Below, piece by piece: positions 24,626-34,917 of a DNA stretch of 64,000 bases. Source of the DNA: Deinococcus aerius (GTDB lineage Bacteria; Deinococcota; Deinococci; Deinococcales; Deinococcaceae); contig NZ_BFAG01000014.1 in assembly GCF_002897375.1 (NCBI RefSeq), positions 70,612 through 134,611 of the forward strand. Reading direction: 5' to 3'. The notes below the pieces were generated by a model that was not told where the DNA came from, did not search any database, and saw only the letters and a program-made list of their open reading frames with translations. Both the position numbers and the translations under genes were made by a program. Every line of letters starts with the position of its first letter. Position 1 is the first letter of the stretch.

Positions 24626-24807
24626 GCCCGCGCAGATAGTACCATAAGGTTCGTTTTACCCGAGGACAATCATCCTCAGACGGGGTGGGGACAGGGGAAA
24701 GGCCGGTGCAGGTCGTCCGGTCCCGACCAGCGGATGGGGCCGGCCTCCGGCGGAGCGCTCACCTCCCTCCCCCGAACATGCATTGCGCCAGAATGTCGCG
24801 TCACCCT

Positions 24808-24842
24808 GAAAAAGTCCCGCCCCCGGGGATGCGGTCGGGGAC
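24808..24842 (-). terminator. Probable terminator of glnK-amt
   Basis: On the minus strand a GC-rich stem closing with GTCCCC and GGGAC is followed by TTTTTC. It lies 33 bases after the amt stop. Confidence 0.5.
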
Positions 24843-24874
24843 GGGAGGACGTGGAAGTTCGGGGGAAATGCCCT

Positions 24875-26565
<1,691 letters not shown>

Positions 26566-26618
26566 GGCGTCTCCTTTTTCCCGCTCAATTTGCAGTGTTC
26601 GCATCCCTGCATGCGGCC

Positions 26619-26647
26619 AGGGTAGGAGGGGGGATGCAAGTTGTCAA
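26619..26647 (-). promoter_or_regulatory. Promoter of glnK-amt
   Basis: TTGACA (26642-26647), exactly 17 bases, TACCCT (26619-26624). The start codon lies 53 bases beyond the -10 box, so this transcript has a leader. Confidence 0.7.
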
Positions 26648-26689
26648 CGAAAACTTGGGCAGATGTACAGACGGATGTGAACAAGTTGT
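26637..26689. promoter_or_regulatory. Repeated CAAGTT sites at the glnK promoter
   Basis: CAAGTTGT occurs at 26637-26644 and 26682-26689, 45 bases apart, with an inverted AACTTG at 26652-26657. The first copy overlaps the -35 box. Binding by a nitrogen or global regulator is inference. Confidence 0.35.
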
Positions 26690-26778
26690 AGGTAGGGAAG
26701 GGTGGGTGAGAGGGCAGAAGTGCGAGTTGTGGGAAATTTTTTGAACAACAGGCCGAGTTCGGGAGGCCACAAGGTAGA

Positions 26779-26805
26779 GGGGAGAGGCTTTCTCGGCCTC
26801 TCCCC
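26779..26805. terminator. Hairpin after the DUF4126 gene
   Basis: Perfect 10-base arms GGGGAGAGGC and GCCTCTCCCC with a 7-base loop, 18 bases past the DUF4126 stop (minus strand). Confidence 0.6.
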
Positions 26806-26823
26806 CCTGTTCTGTCTAAAGGC

Positions 26824-27381
26824 TCAGGTCACCCGGCGTGCCCGCCTCCCCGCCCACAGCCGGTAGGCCAGCATGAGGATGCCCGCCAGCCCCAGCGCGG
26901 CGAGCAGCGGGGCGAACACGGCGAGGAGGCTGAGGGTGAGACTCGCGCCGTCCTCGGCGGTGCTGACCACTGGGTTCGCCAGCCCGCCGGTCGTGGCGGT
27001 CGCCAGTGGGCGGATGGCCGCGCGGGTGGTGTGAACGCCCCCCGCCACGAGCAGGCCCAGCGCCAGGCTGAGCGCCGGGGGCACGTCCGCGATCCCGGCC
27101 TGAGCCGCGAACAGCACCGCCCCCGCCGCCGCGTTCACCACCCCGCCGACGAGGTGGAGGACGTGGTCCACGCCGGGAATCTTGTCGCCCACGAAGTCGA
27201 GCAGGCCCAGGACCCCGACCCCGAGCAGCACCCAGGGGTTGCCCAGCAGGTCATAGGGCGCGCTCAGGTGCAGCACGCCGGAGCGCGAGAGCAGCCCCAC
27301 GACGAGGAGCGGGATGTAGGCGTTCAGCCCCGCCGCGCCCGACAGGCCGAGGGAGGAGAGCAGACCGGACAGCAGTTCCAT
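26824..27381 (-). CDS. DUF4126 membrane protein
   Basis: 185 residues with about five hydrophobic segments. The N-terminal SGLLSSLGLSGAAGLNAYIP and LLGVGVLGLLDFVGDKIPGV blocks are typical of DUF4126. A gap-rich acidic motif (LDFVGDKIPGVDH) sits between helices. It must lie in the cell membrane. No function is established for the family; the fold suggests a small channel or scaffold. It is followed by a hairpin terminator, and its start is 36 bases from the M42 peptidase stop. Confidence 0.85.
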   Translation of the reverse strand: MELLSGLLSSLGLSGAAGLNAYIPLLVVGLLSRSGVLHLSAPYDLLGNPWVLLGVGVLGLLDFVGDKIPGVDHVLHLVGGVVNAAAGAVLFAAQAGIADVPPALSLALGLLVAGGVHTTRAAIRPLATATTGGLANPVVSTAEDGASLTLSLLAVFAPLLAALGLAGILMLAYRLWAGRRARRVT

Positions 27382-27417
27382 ATCTCCCCAGTACGCGCCC
27401 CGCCCCCCAGAGTTGCC

Positions 27418-28464
27418 TCAGCGCAGGTAGGCCACGAGCAGGTCCACCCCGGCCCGCAGGTCGTCCTCGTGGACGGCTTCCACGATGGTGTGGATGTAGC
27501 GGGTGGGCACGCTGAGGGTCACGCTGGGCACGCCCGCCCGCGACTTCTGAATCGCCGCGCCGTCCGTTCCGCCCAGCGGCAGCACCTCAAGCTGGTAGCG
27601 AATGCCCTCGCGCTCGGCGAGGTCCACCAGGTCGTCCACCAGCCAGCGGGTCGAGATCATGGAGGAGTCGAAGACCTTAATCCCGATGCCGTCGCCCAGC
27701 CGGGTGACCGCCTCCTCCGGCCCGACGCCGGGGGTATCCACCGCCAGGGTCACGTCCAGCCCGATGCCGAGGGTGGGTTCGGCCCCGTAGGCCGCGACCG
27801 TCGCGCCGCGCAGCCCCACCTCCTCCTGCACGCTGAAGACGGCGACCACGTCGTGCCGGGGGCGGATGTCGCGGAAGCGGCGCAGCACCTCCAGCCCCAG
27901 GAAGACGCTGGCGCGGTCGTCCATCGCCTTGCCGACGGTGAGCTTGCCCACCTGCCGGGCCGTCTGATCGAGGGTCACCATGTCGCCCACCCGCACCCGG
28001 CGCTTGACCTCCTCCCCGTCCAGGCCGAGGTCCACGTAGAACTCCTTGACCTCGGGCACCTTCTTGCGGTCCTCGGGCGTGGCGATGTGGACGGGCTTGC
28101 CGCCCGGCGTCATCACGCCCGGGAGGGGGCCGCCGCGCGTCTGCACGGTCACGTTGCGGGCGAAGAGGTTGCGGGTGTCGAAGCCGCCGAGCGCCTGGAG
28201 GCGCAGGAAGCCCCGGTCGTCGATGAAGCTGACCAGGAAGCCGATCTCGTCCATGTGGGCGCTGAGCATCACCCGCTCGCGCTTGCCCTCGCCCCCGCCG
28301 TGCCGCAGGGCGAACACGTTGCCGAGGGCGTCCACCCGCACCTCGTCGGCCAGGCCCTCCAGCTCGCGCAGCACGAGGTCGCGCACCGCATCCTCATTGC
28401 CGGGCACGCCGTTCAGGTCCGAGAGCTGACGAAGAAGGTCCAGCCGCAGTTCCGTTGTGGTCAC
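27418..28464 (-). CDS. M42 family metallopeptidase (aminopeptidase)
   Basis: 348 residues from GTG 28464, fixed by a TATCCT hexamer 7 bases upstream. M42 enzymes are dizinc aminopeptidases that form hollow dodecamers (TET). Metal ligands and catalytic acids are visible: MLSAHMDEIGFLV (His, Asp), GKAMDDRASVFLGLEVL (bridging Asp), VFSVQEEVGLRGA (EE pair), GIGLDVTLAVDTPG (Asp), and RYIHTIVEAVHEDDL (last His). Length is normal. Its role is probably peptide turnover. Confidence 0.93.
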   Translation of the reverse strand: MTTTELRLDLLRQLSDLNGVPGNEDAVRDLVLRELEGLADEVRVDALGNVFALRHGGGEGKRERVMLSAHMDEIGFLVSFIDDRGFLRLQALGGFDTRNLFARNVTVQTRGGPLPGVMTPGGKPVHIATPEDRKKVPEVKEFYVDLGLDGEEVKRRVRVGDMVTLDQTARQVGKLTVGKAMDDRASVFLGLEVLRRFRDIRPRHDVVAVFSVQEEVGLRGATVAAYGAEPTLGIGLDVTLAVDTPGVGPEEAVTRLGDGIGIKVFDSSMISTRWLVDDLVDLAEREGIRYQLEVLPLGGTDGAAIQKSRAGVPSVTLSVPTRYIHTIVEAVHEDDLRAGVDLLVAYLR

Positions 28465-28471
28465 GCGGGCC

Positions 28472-28477
28472 AGGATA
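28472..28477 (-). promoter_or_regulatory. -10 hexamer of a probable leaderless promoter (M42 peptidase)
   Basis: TATCCT on the minus strand, 7 bases before GTG 28464. Confidence 0.55.
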
Positions 28478-28614
28478 CGCCGCACGGGGAGAGGGCCGGG
28501 CGAAGCTGGCCCGGCGGCTGTTCGACTCAGGGGGACGGGCCACTTGGCAGGATCAGGGGTCCGTTACGTTCTCCGGGGTCTTGAGATTCTGCCGCGCCGG
28601 GAGACGTGCCCGTT

Positions 28615-28656
28615 CACCCCCTCCCAGCCTCCCCCCTCAAGGGGGAGGGGCAAAAG
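28615..28656. repeat. REP-like palindromic element
   Basis: GCCTCCCCCCTCAAGGGGGA followed by GGGG within a CCCCTCCC context: a GC-only hairpin with a TCAA loop. It lies in the 296-base gap between the M42 gene and pth. Related elements occur at 31721 and 43629. Confidence 0.55.
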
Positions 28657-28760
28657 ATCACGTGCCAAGGCGGCTTTCTGGCACTTGGAATCCACCAAAC
28701 TCACCGGACCATTGCTCATGTACAAGCGAAACAATCCCCAGCCAAGTGACACTCACCGCA

Positions 28761-29375
28761 TCAGGACGCCGGGGGCGCCGCCTCGGGTTCGGGCTTCGGG
28801 CGCAGGTCCGTGCCGTTGAAGCGGGCCTGCCCCTCCGCCAGCCCCTGCGTGGCCCAGACCTCCACCGCATCTGCCCCCAGCCGCACGAGTTCGGCGAGGG
28901 TGCCCGCCTCCTCCTCGCGCCACTTGCTGAGCACCCAGTCGGCGGGGTCCCAGCCCGCCGGGGGACGGGAAATGCCGACTTTCAGGCGCGGGAACTGCTC
29001 GGTCCCCAGCGCACGGATGAGGTCGCGCACCCCGTTTTGCCCACCGTGGCGCCCGCCCAGTCGGAACTTGAGGAGGCCGAAGGGGCTGTCCAGATCGTCC
29101 TGCACCACAAGGAGGGCGTCCGGCTCCAGCTTGTAGAAGGCGACGAGCGGCCCGACCGCCTTGCCCGACGTGTTCATGAAGGTCTGCGGCTTGACGAGGA
29201 GGACCCGGGCACCGGGAGCCGCGCCCACCCGCACCTCGGCCACCTCGGCGTCTTTCTCCTTGCGCCAGACGGCCCCCCCGCGGCGGGCCACCTCGTCCAC
29301 GACGAGCCAGCCGACGTTGTGTCGGGTCCGCGCGTACTGCGTGCCCGGATTGCCCAGGCCGACGACGAGTTTCAA
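28761..29375 (-). CDS. pth: Peptidyl-tRNA hydrolase
   Basis: 204 residues. It frees tRNA from peptidyl-tRNA dropped by ribosomes. The conserved start is [20 protein letters not shown] with the catalytic His19 in the last part, then [24 protein letters not shown] and [19 protein letters not shown]. The C-terminal 20 residues are Pro/Glu-rich and dispensable-looking. It starts 3 bases after the stop of the upstream small gene, so the two form an operon. Confidence 0.96.
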   Translation of the reverse strand: MKLVVGLGNPGTQYARTRHNVGWLVVDEVARRGGAVWRKEKDAEVAEVRVGAAPGARVLLVKPQTFMNTSGKAVGPLVAFYKLEPDALLVVQDDLDSPFGLLKFRLGGRHGGQNGVRDLIRALGTEQFPRLKVGISRPPAGWDPADWVLSKWREEEAGTLAELVRLGADAVEVWATQGLAEGQARFNGTDLRPKPEPEAAPPAS

Positions 29376-29378
29376 GGC

Positions 29379-29789
29379 TCAGGCCTCCAGGCTGTTCAGC
29401 GTCTCGCGCCAGCGGGCCTCGGTCTCGCGCACGCGCGCCTCGCCCCTCGCCCGGGCGTACCCCGCGCGAAAATCGGCGAAGCGGGTGTCCGTCTCGGCGA
29501 AGAGGAGGCCCAGCGCCTGCCGCACGTCCTGCACGTTGCGCTCGGTCAGCACCGTGTCCTTGGTGTCGAGCACCTCGTCGAGCGTCGCCATCAGGCCCGA
29601 GAGGGGGCGCAGCCACTGGAAGGAGGAGTCATTCATCACGAGCGAGTACAGCGCGAAGGGTCCCTTCACCGGGCCGTGCAGGAACTCGTACTCGCCCTTG
29701 GCAAAATCCAGCAGCGCCGAGTGGAAGTGCCGCAGCGCCTGCGCCAGCGCCGTGAGCCGCGCGCGTACCTGAGCGTCCGTAGCCGTCAT
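29379..29789 (-). CDS. Conserved protein of unknown function upstream of pth
   Basis: 136 residues from ATG 29789, fixed by TACCCT 6 bases upstream. Mostly alpha-helical and soluble. Blocks such as RHFHSALLDFAKGEYEFLHG, PFALYSLVMNDSSFQWLRPL and SGLMATLDEVLD recur in an uncharacterised family found in several phyla. Conserved His and acidic residues are present but no known catalytic motif. The 3-base spacing to pth suggests cotranscription. Confidence 0.7.
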   Translation of the reverse strand: MTATDAQVRARLTALAQALRHFHSALLDFAKGEYEFLHGPVKGPFALYSLVMNDSSFQWLRPLSGLMATLDEVLDTKDTVLTERNVQDVRQALGLLFAETDTRFADFRAGYARARGEARVRETEARWRETLNSLEA

Positions 29790-29795
29790 GGGCCA

Positions 29796-29801
29796 AGGGT
29801 A
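29796..29801 (-). promoter_or_regulatory. -10 hexamer of a probable leaderless promoter
   Basis: TACCCT, 6 bases before ATG 29789. Confidence 0.5.
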
Positions 29802-29978
29802 GCAGGGGGCGGCGAGGTCCACCCGGTCCTTGTCCCTCAAGTTCGCGCTGTAAAAGGAGGTCGCCACGGCCTTCATCCCGGCCTGCGTGAGGGGAAGGAC
29901 GCTCGCGCCACTCCGCCCAATCCCATGCGGCGCGAGGACAACGGCGGGCGGGCGGATGCTCGCCAAACGGGCCGAACC

Positions 29979-30476
29979 CTACCAGCCCCACGTCCCCGGC
30001 TCCCCCTTGAACGGCCCCACCACGTCCGATGTGATCCAGCCGCCGTAGAAGCCGCCCGGCTGGGGAATGACGCGCTCGCCGTCCACCCGGCACTCGTCCA
30101 TCCGGCCCGCGTAGACGGCGATATGGCCCGCGATCTCCCGAAAAGCAGGCGTGGGCCGTTCATAACTCCAGCCTGCGCCCTGGGCCGTCTTTCCCCCAGC
30201 CGAGAGCGTCCAGTACGACGCCTCGCCCTTCCACTCGCAGACGCTGCCGCCGCCCGCCTGGGTCAGCACGCCGGGCAGGAAGGCCCCGCGCGGCAGGTAG
30301 TAGGTGGGGGGATGGCTCGTCTCCAGGACGCGAAAAGCCTCCGTCGTCTCGGCGATCTTCACCCCGCCGAGCCAGATTTCGATGCGCCTTGGCGTCCGTT
30401 CCAGCCGGGGAGGACGCGGGTAGTCCCATACGCTCTCCTGGCCGGGACCGGGCTTCACGGGTTGGGGGCGCGGCAT
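29979..30476 (-). CDS. DUF427 domain protein
   Basis: 165 residues from ATG 30476. The DUF427 domain is seen in PRRIEIWLGGVKIAETTEAF, VLETSHPPTYYLPRGAFLPG, CEWKGEASYWTL and the closing VYAGRMDECRVDGERVIPQP. An N-terminal Pro-rich lead (MPRPQPVKPGPGQESVWDYP) is normal for the longer members. The family is small, soluble and without a proven reaction. The gene is divergent from the alpha-hydroxy-acid oxidase gene, and both have -10 hexamers directly before the start. Confidence 0.88.
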   Translation of the reverse strand: MPRPQPVKPGPGQESVWDYPRPPRLERTPRRIEIWLGGVKIAETTEAFRVLETSHPPTYYLPRGAFLPGVLTQAGGGSVCEWKGEASYWTLSAGGKTAQGAGWSYERPTPAFREIAGHIAVYAGRMDECRVDGERVIPQPGGFYGGWITSDVVGPFKGEPGTWGW

Positions 30477-30482
30477 GGGGGC

Positions 30483-30488
30483 AGTGTG
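30483..30488 (-). promoter_or_regulatory. -10-like hexamer (DUF427 gene)
   Basis: CACACT, 6 bases before ATG 30476. The same ACTGCCCCCATG context precedes the aminotransferase at 47766. Confidence 0.4.
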
Positions 30489-30531
30489 ATCGTCGCCAGC
30501 GTCCAGGGCTGTCGGCCTTCCCCCCATCGGG

Positions 30532-30537
30532 TAGGCT
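30532..30537 (+). promoter_or_regulatory. -10 hexamer of a probable leaderless promoter (hydroxy-acid oxidase)
   Basis: TAGGCT, 5 bases before ATG 30543. Confidence 0.5.
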
Positions 30538-30542
30538 GACCC

Positions 30543-31655
<1,113 letters not shown>

Positions 31656-31720
31656 GAACGGCACCTCCCATTCAGGCTTGTGTCCCAACAAACGGCAACC
31701 CTCTTGAGTCCCTGCCTTCC

Positions 31721-31774
31721 GACCCCCTCCCCCCGTGGGAGAGGGCCTGGCGCGGCCAGGGGTGAGGGGGCGCC
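31721..31774. repeat. REP-like palindromic element
   Basis: CCCCCTCCCCCCGTGGGAGA continuing into GGGCCTGGCGCGGCCAGG and GGTGAGGGGG, a compound GC-rich hairpin in the 221-base gap before marR. The CC-GGGGTGAGGGGGC half matches the reverse complement of the element at 43629. Confidence 0.65.
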
Positions 31775-31839
31775 GCAGCAGAGCAGCTTCCAGAGCTGGG
31801 ACCGCCTGAAAAGAAAAGCCCACCTCCTATCCCCCAAAT

Positions 31840-31868
31840 TTGACAGGCTCCTGTCAACAAGTTAAGCT
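31840..31868 (+). promoter_or_regulatory. marR promoter with palindromic operator
   Basis: TTGACA (31840-31845), exactly 17 bases, TAAGCT (31863-31868), 8 bases before ATG 31877. A perfect palindrome TTGACAGGCTCCTGTCAA (31840-31857) covers the -35 box and most of the spacer, the expected site for autorepression by the MarR protein. Confidence 0.75.
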
Positions 31869-31876
31869 GCACATCC

Positions 31877-32335
31877 ATGCCCGAACTCACGGCGGAGGGG
31901 GCCGCCTTTACCGAACTGCTGCTGGAGGTCTTTCGGCTGAATGGACTGCTGCTGGACGCGGGTGACCGCCTGACCCGCCCGCTGGGCCTGAGCAGCGCCC
32001 GCTGGCAGGTGCTGGGGGTGGTGGAACATGGTCCCGTCACCGTGTCGGGGATCAGCCGGGTCATGGGTCTGGCGCGGCAGAGCGTGCAGCAACTGACCGA
32101 CGCCCTGGAGCGGGACGGCTTTCTGACCTATGTGGACAATCCGGGGCACCGCCGCGCCCGGCTGGTGCAACTGACGGCGAAAGGAGAGGTGGCAGCCGCC
32201 CACCTTATCCCCGCCCAGGCCGAGTGGGCCAACCGGCTGGGTGAAGGGCAGACCGCAGAAACCCTTCAGGCCGCCCTGACCACGCTCCGTGCCCTGCGCG
32301 AGCGGCTGGAGCAGGACGCGGAGTCGGCTCCCTGA
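31877..32335 (+). CDS. MarR family transcriptional regulator
   Basis: 152 residues. Winged-helix dimer of the MarR type: helix bundle LLLEVFRLNGLLLDAGDRLT, DNA-binding part LSSARWQVLGVVEHGPVTVS then GISRVMGLARQSVQQLTDAL and wing FLTYVDNPGHRRARLVQLTA. These repressors usually release DNA on binding a small aromatic compound or on oxidation. It is followed 25 bases later by a VOC-family gene, its likely target, and carries a palindrome over its own -35 box. Confidence 0.92.
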   Translation: MPELTAEGAAFTELLLEVFRLNGLLLDAGDRLTRPLGLSSARWQVLGVVEHGPVTVSGISRVMGLARQSVQQLTDALERDGFLTYVDNPGHRRARLVQLTAKGEVAAAHLIPAQAEWANRLGEGQTAETLQAALTTLRALRERLEQDAESAP

Positions 32336-32360
32336 TTTCCCCCCAACAGGAGGAGCAGCC

Positions 32361-32783
32361 ATGCAAATCACCCAGTCGGCCCTCTCGCTCAACGTGCCCG
32401 ACGTTCGCGCTTCCGCCGAGTTCCTGCAACGGCACTTCGGCTTCGTGCCCGAGATGGAGTACGAGGGCGTGGCTTCCCTGACCCGGGGAGACGCGGGGTT
32501 CAACCTGATCTTCCTGCAAACGGGACTGTCCACCTTCAAGCCGCGGCACATCGCCGGAAGCGCCGGGCAGGGCCTCCTCGTCGTGTTCGTGGTGGATGAT
32601 ATCGACGCCGAGTACGCGCGCTTGCAGGCCGAAGGTGTCCCCATCGTCACTCCCATCGAGACTGAGCCGTGGGGCGAGCGATACTTTCAGGTTTCGGACC
32701 CCAACGGCCTGATCCTCCAACTGGTCCAGTGGGTCGAGGTGCCGCAGGGCAGCCCCTGGGCCGGGCAGGGGGCGGACGGGTAG
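32361..32783 (+). CDS. VOC (glyoxalase/bleomycin resistance) family protein
   Basis: 140 residues from ATG 32361 with AGGAGG upstream. Two beta-alpha-beta-beta-beta units: SLNVPDVRASAEFLQRHFGF and VVDDIDAEYARLQAEGVPIV, ending GERYFQVSDPNGLILQLVQW. Family members bind metals or sequester toxic compounds. The complete metal-ligand set is not evident, so drug binding rather than catalysis is possible. Pairing with marR suggests an inducible detoxification operon. Confidence 0.9.
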   Translation: MQITQSALSLNVPDVRASAEFLQRHFGFVPEMEYEGVASLTRGDAGFNLIFLQTGLSTFKPRHIAGSAGQGLLVVFVVDDIDAEYARLQAEGVPIVTPIETEPWGERYFQVSDPNGLILQLVQWVEVPQGSPWAGQGADG

Positions 32784-32867
32784 CTCCATGCCTGGTGCAG
32801 CGGGGCGCAACGGAATGAGAACTCTTCGGCGCTCAGGGCGACAAGCCCTGAGATGTCCGCCCCAACC

Positions 32868-33926
32868 TCAGGCCGCGTGCGCCTGCTTCTGCTTTCTCCT
32901 CATCCTCGGGGTCCTGAGCGCCTTCTCGCTCTCCAACATCCGCTTCAGGGCGGCCTCGGCGCGGGTCAGGCCCTCCAGTTCCGGCTCGCTGCGGGTGGCG
33001 CGGGGCTCGTAGTCGTCGAGGACCTTGCCCTCCTGATAGCGGTCGAAGATCACCGGGCAGATGTAGCTGCTCCGGGTGACGGCGGGCGTGTTGCCCAGAT
33101 CCTCGGCGACATACTTCACGCATTCCACCAGCGTCTTGCGGGCCGCTTTCTCGGACTCGGGGGCTCCCGCCTCGGCCAGGAATTCGGCGGCGATCAGGGT
33201 GCCGCCCCAGGTGCGGAAGTCCTTGGCGGTGAAGGGGCCGATGACCTCGCGCAGGTAGGCGTTCAGGTCGGGGGCACGGACACGCAGGCGAGTGCCGTCC
33301 TCCTCCACGCTCTGGAAGAGCCAGGGGCCGGGCAGTTCCAGCAGCCGCCCCACGTTGGTGGCCAGCGTGCGGTCGCGCACCGTCTTGTGCTGCTCGATGC
33401 CGTGCTTACCCCGGAAGTGGAAGGTGATGGCGCTGCCCTCCACCTTCACGTGCCGTTGCCGCAGGGTGGAGAGGCCGTAGGTCTTGTGCGCGCGGGCGTA
33501 GGCGTCGCTGCCCACCCGGAAGTGCGCGACGTGCAGCAGCCGCGTCATCACGGCGAGTACCTTGCGCCGGGGCAGGCCGGAGAGGCGCAGGTCGGCGGCG
33601 GTCACCTGCCGCAGGGTGGGCAGGGCGTCCGCGAAGCGTGCCAGCCGCTGCCACTTCTTCAGCGCCCCCGCCTGCACGAAGTCGGAGTGGTAGCGGTACT
33701 GGAGGCGTCCGGCAGCATCCCGCCCGAAGGCTTGAAGCTCTGCGTCGGGATCGGGAGAGACGTACACGCCCTCATAGGCGGGCGGCACGGCGAGCGAGGC
33801 GATGCGGGCCAGACCCTCCTCGTCCGTGTATTCCTCCCCGTCGGGCCAGAAGTAGCGGAACTCGTCAGGCTTGTTGCCCTCGCGGCGCAGATACTCGTCT
33901 TGCAGGATTTCGGTGCGGCTGGTCAT
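32868..33926 (-). CDS. DNA topoisomerase IB
   Basis: 352 residues, close to the well-studied Deinococcus radiodurans enzyme (DR_0690). It relaxes supercoils through a 3'-phosphotyrosine link and needs no ATP. Catalytic residues can be read at the expected places: Arg137 (HFRVGS), Lys174 (FRGKHG), Arg238 (DFRTWGG), Asn279 (LGNTP) and Tyr288 (TRSSYICP). The basic C-terminal tail ([11 protein letters not shown]) may aid DNA binding. It is the last gene of a repair cluster; its ATG overlaps the DUF7336 stop (TGATG). Confidence 0.97.
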   Translation of the reverse strand: MTSRTEILQDEYLRREGNKPDEFRYFWPDGEEYTDEEGLARIASLAVPPAYEGVYVSPDPDAELQAFGRDAAGRLQYRYHSDFVQAGALKKWQRLARFADALPTLRQVTAADLRLSGLPRRKVLAVMTRLLHVAHFRVGSDAYARAHKTYGLSTLRQRHVKVEGSAITFHFRGKHGIEQHKTVRDRTLATNVGRLLELPGPWLFQSVEEDGTRLRVRAPDLNAYLREVIGPFTAKDFRTWGGTLIAAEFLAEAGAPESEKAARKTLVECVKYVAEDLGNTPAVTRSSYICPVIFDRYQEGKVLDDYEPRATRSEPELEGLTRAEAALKRMLESEKALRTPRMRRKQKQAHAA

Positions 33927-34168
33927 CAGTGCGCCTCATTTTCTACATCATCGAAGGCATTGACATAACCACTCGTCCAGTGATCCTCACCGAGACGATA
34001 AGCATCCACGTGGAATCCTTCGGGGCAATCCCTGAAACCTGGCTGTCGGCTTAGCCGTTCTACAGCGGCCTCCGCTGAGGCACGATCGGAGTAGACGCCA
34101 ATCATCTTCACGTCCTCGTTGCCATCCCCAAACTCATGCACATGCTGCACGATGAAAACTTCCCTCAT
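33926..34168 (-). CDS. DUF7336 small protein
   Basis: 80 residues. The text [40 protein letters not shown] and [20 protein letters not shown] matches DUF7336, a small family with a conserved QHVHE start and DHW-G end. No function is known; the motif pattern suggests an immunity or stress protein rather than an enzyme. It is locked between the photolyase/UDG gene (4-base overlap) and topoisomerase IB (1-base overlap). Confidence 0.85.
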   Translation of the reverse strand: MREVFIVQHVHEFGDGNEDVKMIGVYSDRASAEAAVERLSRQPGFRDCPEGFHVDAYRLGEDHWTSGYVNAFDDVENEAH

Positions 34169-34917
34169 TCCTCTGCCTGCATCGGCAACTGCCAGTCAAT
34201 CGGCGTCTCCCCCGCCTCCTCCAGCGCGGCGTTCACCCGCGAGAAGGGCTTGGTGCCCATGAACTTCGCCACGCTGAGGGGGCTGGGGTGGGCCGACTCG
34301 ATGATGACGTGCTGCGGATTCGTGACGAGCTTCGCCTTCTTGCGCGCGTAGGCACCCCACAGCACGAACACCACCCGCGTCGGCTTGTCGTTCACGGCGC
34401 GGATCACGGCGTCGGTGAACTGTTCCCAGCCTTTGCCCGCGTGGCTGTTGGGCTCGCCCTGACGGACAGTCAGGACAGCGTTCAGCAGCAGCACGCCCTG
34501 CTCGGCCCAGTGCCGCAGGTAGCCGTGTCTCGGCGGCTTGAAGCCCACGTCGCTCTGCAACTCCTTGTAGATGTTCTGAAGGCTGGGGGGCGGGCGCACA
34601 CCCGGCCGCACGCTGAAGGCCAGGCCGTGCGCCTGCCCCGGGCCGTGATAGGGGTCCTGGCCCAGGATGAACACCTTCACGTCCTCCAGAGGCGTGAGGC
34701 GCAGGGCGTTGAACACGTCAGGCGCGGGCGGAAAGACGTTGTGCGCGCGGCGTTCCTCCACCAGGAAATCCTTGAGGGTGTGGAAGTAGGGCGCGGCGAA
34801 CTCGCGCTCCAGCGCCCGCTGCCAGGACTCGGGGAGGCCTGCGGGCATGATCGCCTTGGGCGCCTCGGCTTTGGGTTCCGTGGACGTGAGGCCGAACAGG
34901 TCAGGCTGGTCACTCAT
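34165..34917 (-). other. ung: Uracil-DNA glycosylase module with candidate internal start
   Basis: In the same frame as the photolyase, ATG 34917 begins the 250-residue UDG at the normal N-terminus of the family. ACGGAG lies about 10 bases upstream, a weak ribosome site. If used, free UDG would be made alongside the fusion. No stop codon separates the modules, so this is an alternative product rather than a separate gene. Confidence 0.55.

Noticed and set aside
22041..24647. An 868-codon plus-strand open frame opposite atpI
   Set aside because: Antisense shadow, rich in Gln, His and Arg, with no recognisable domain.
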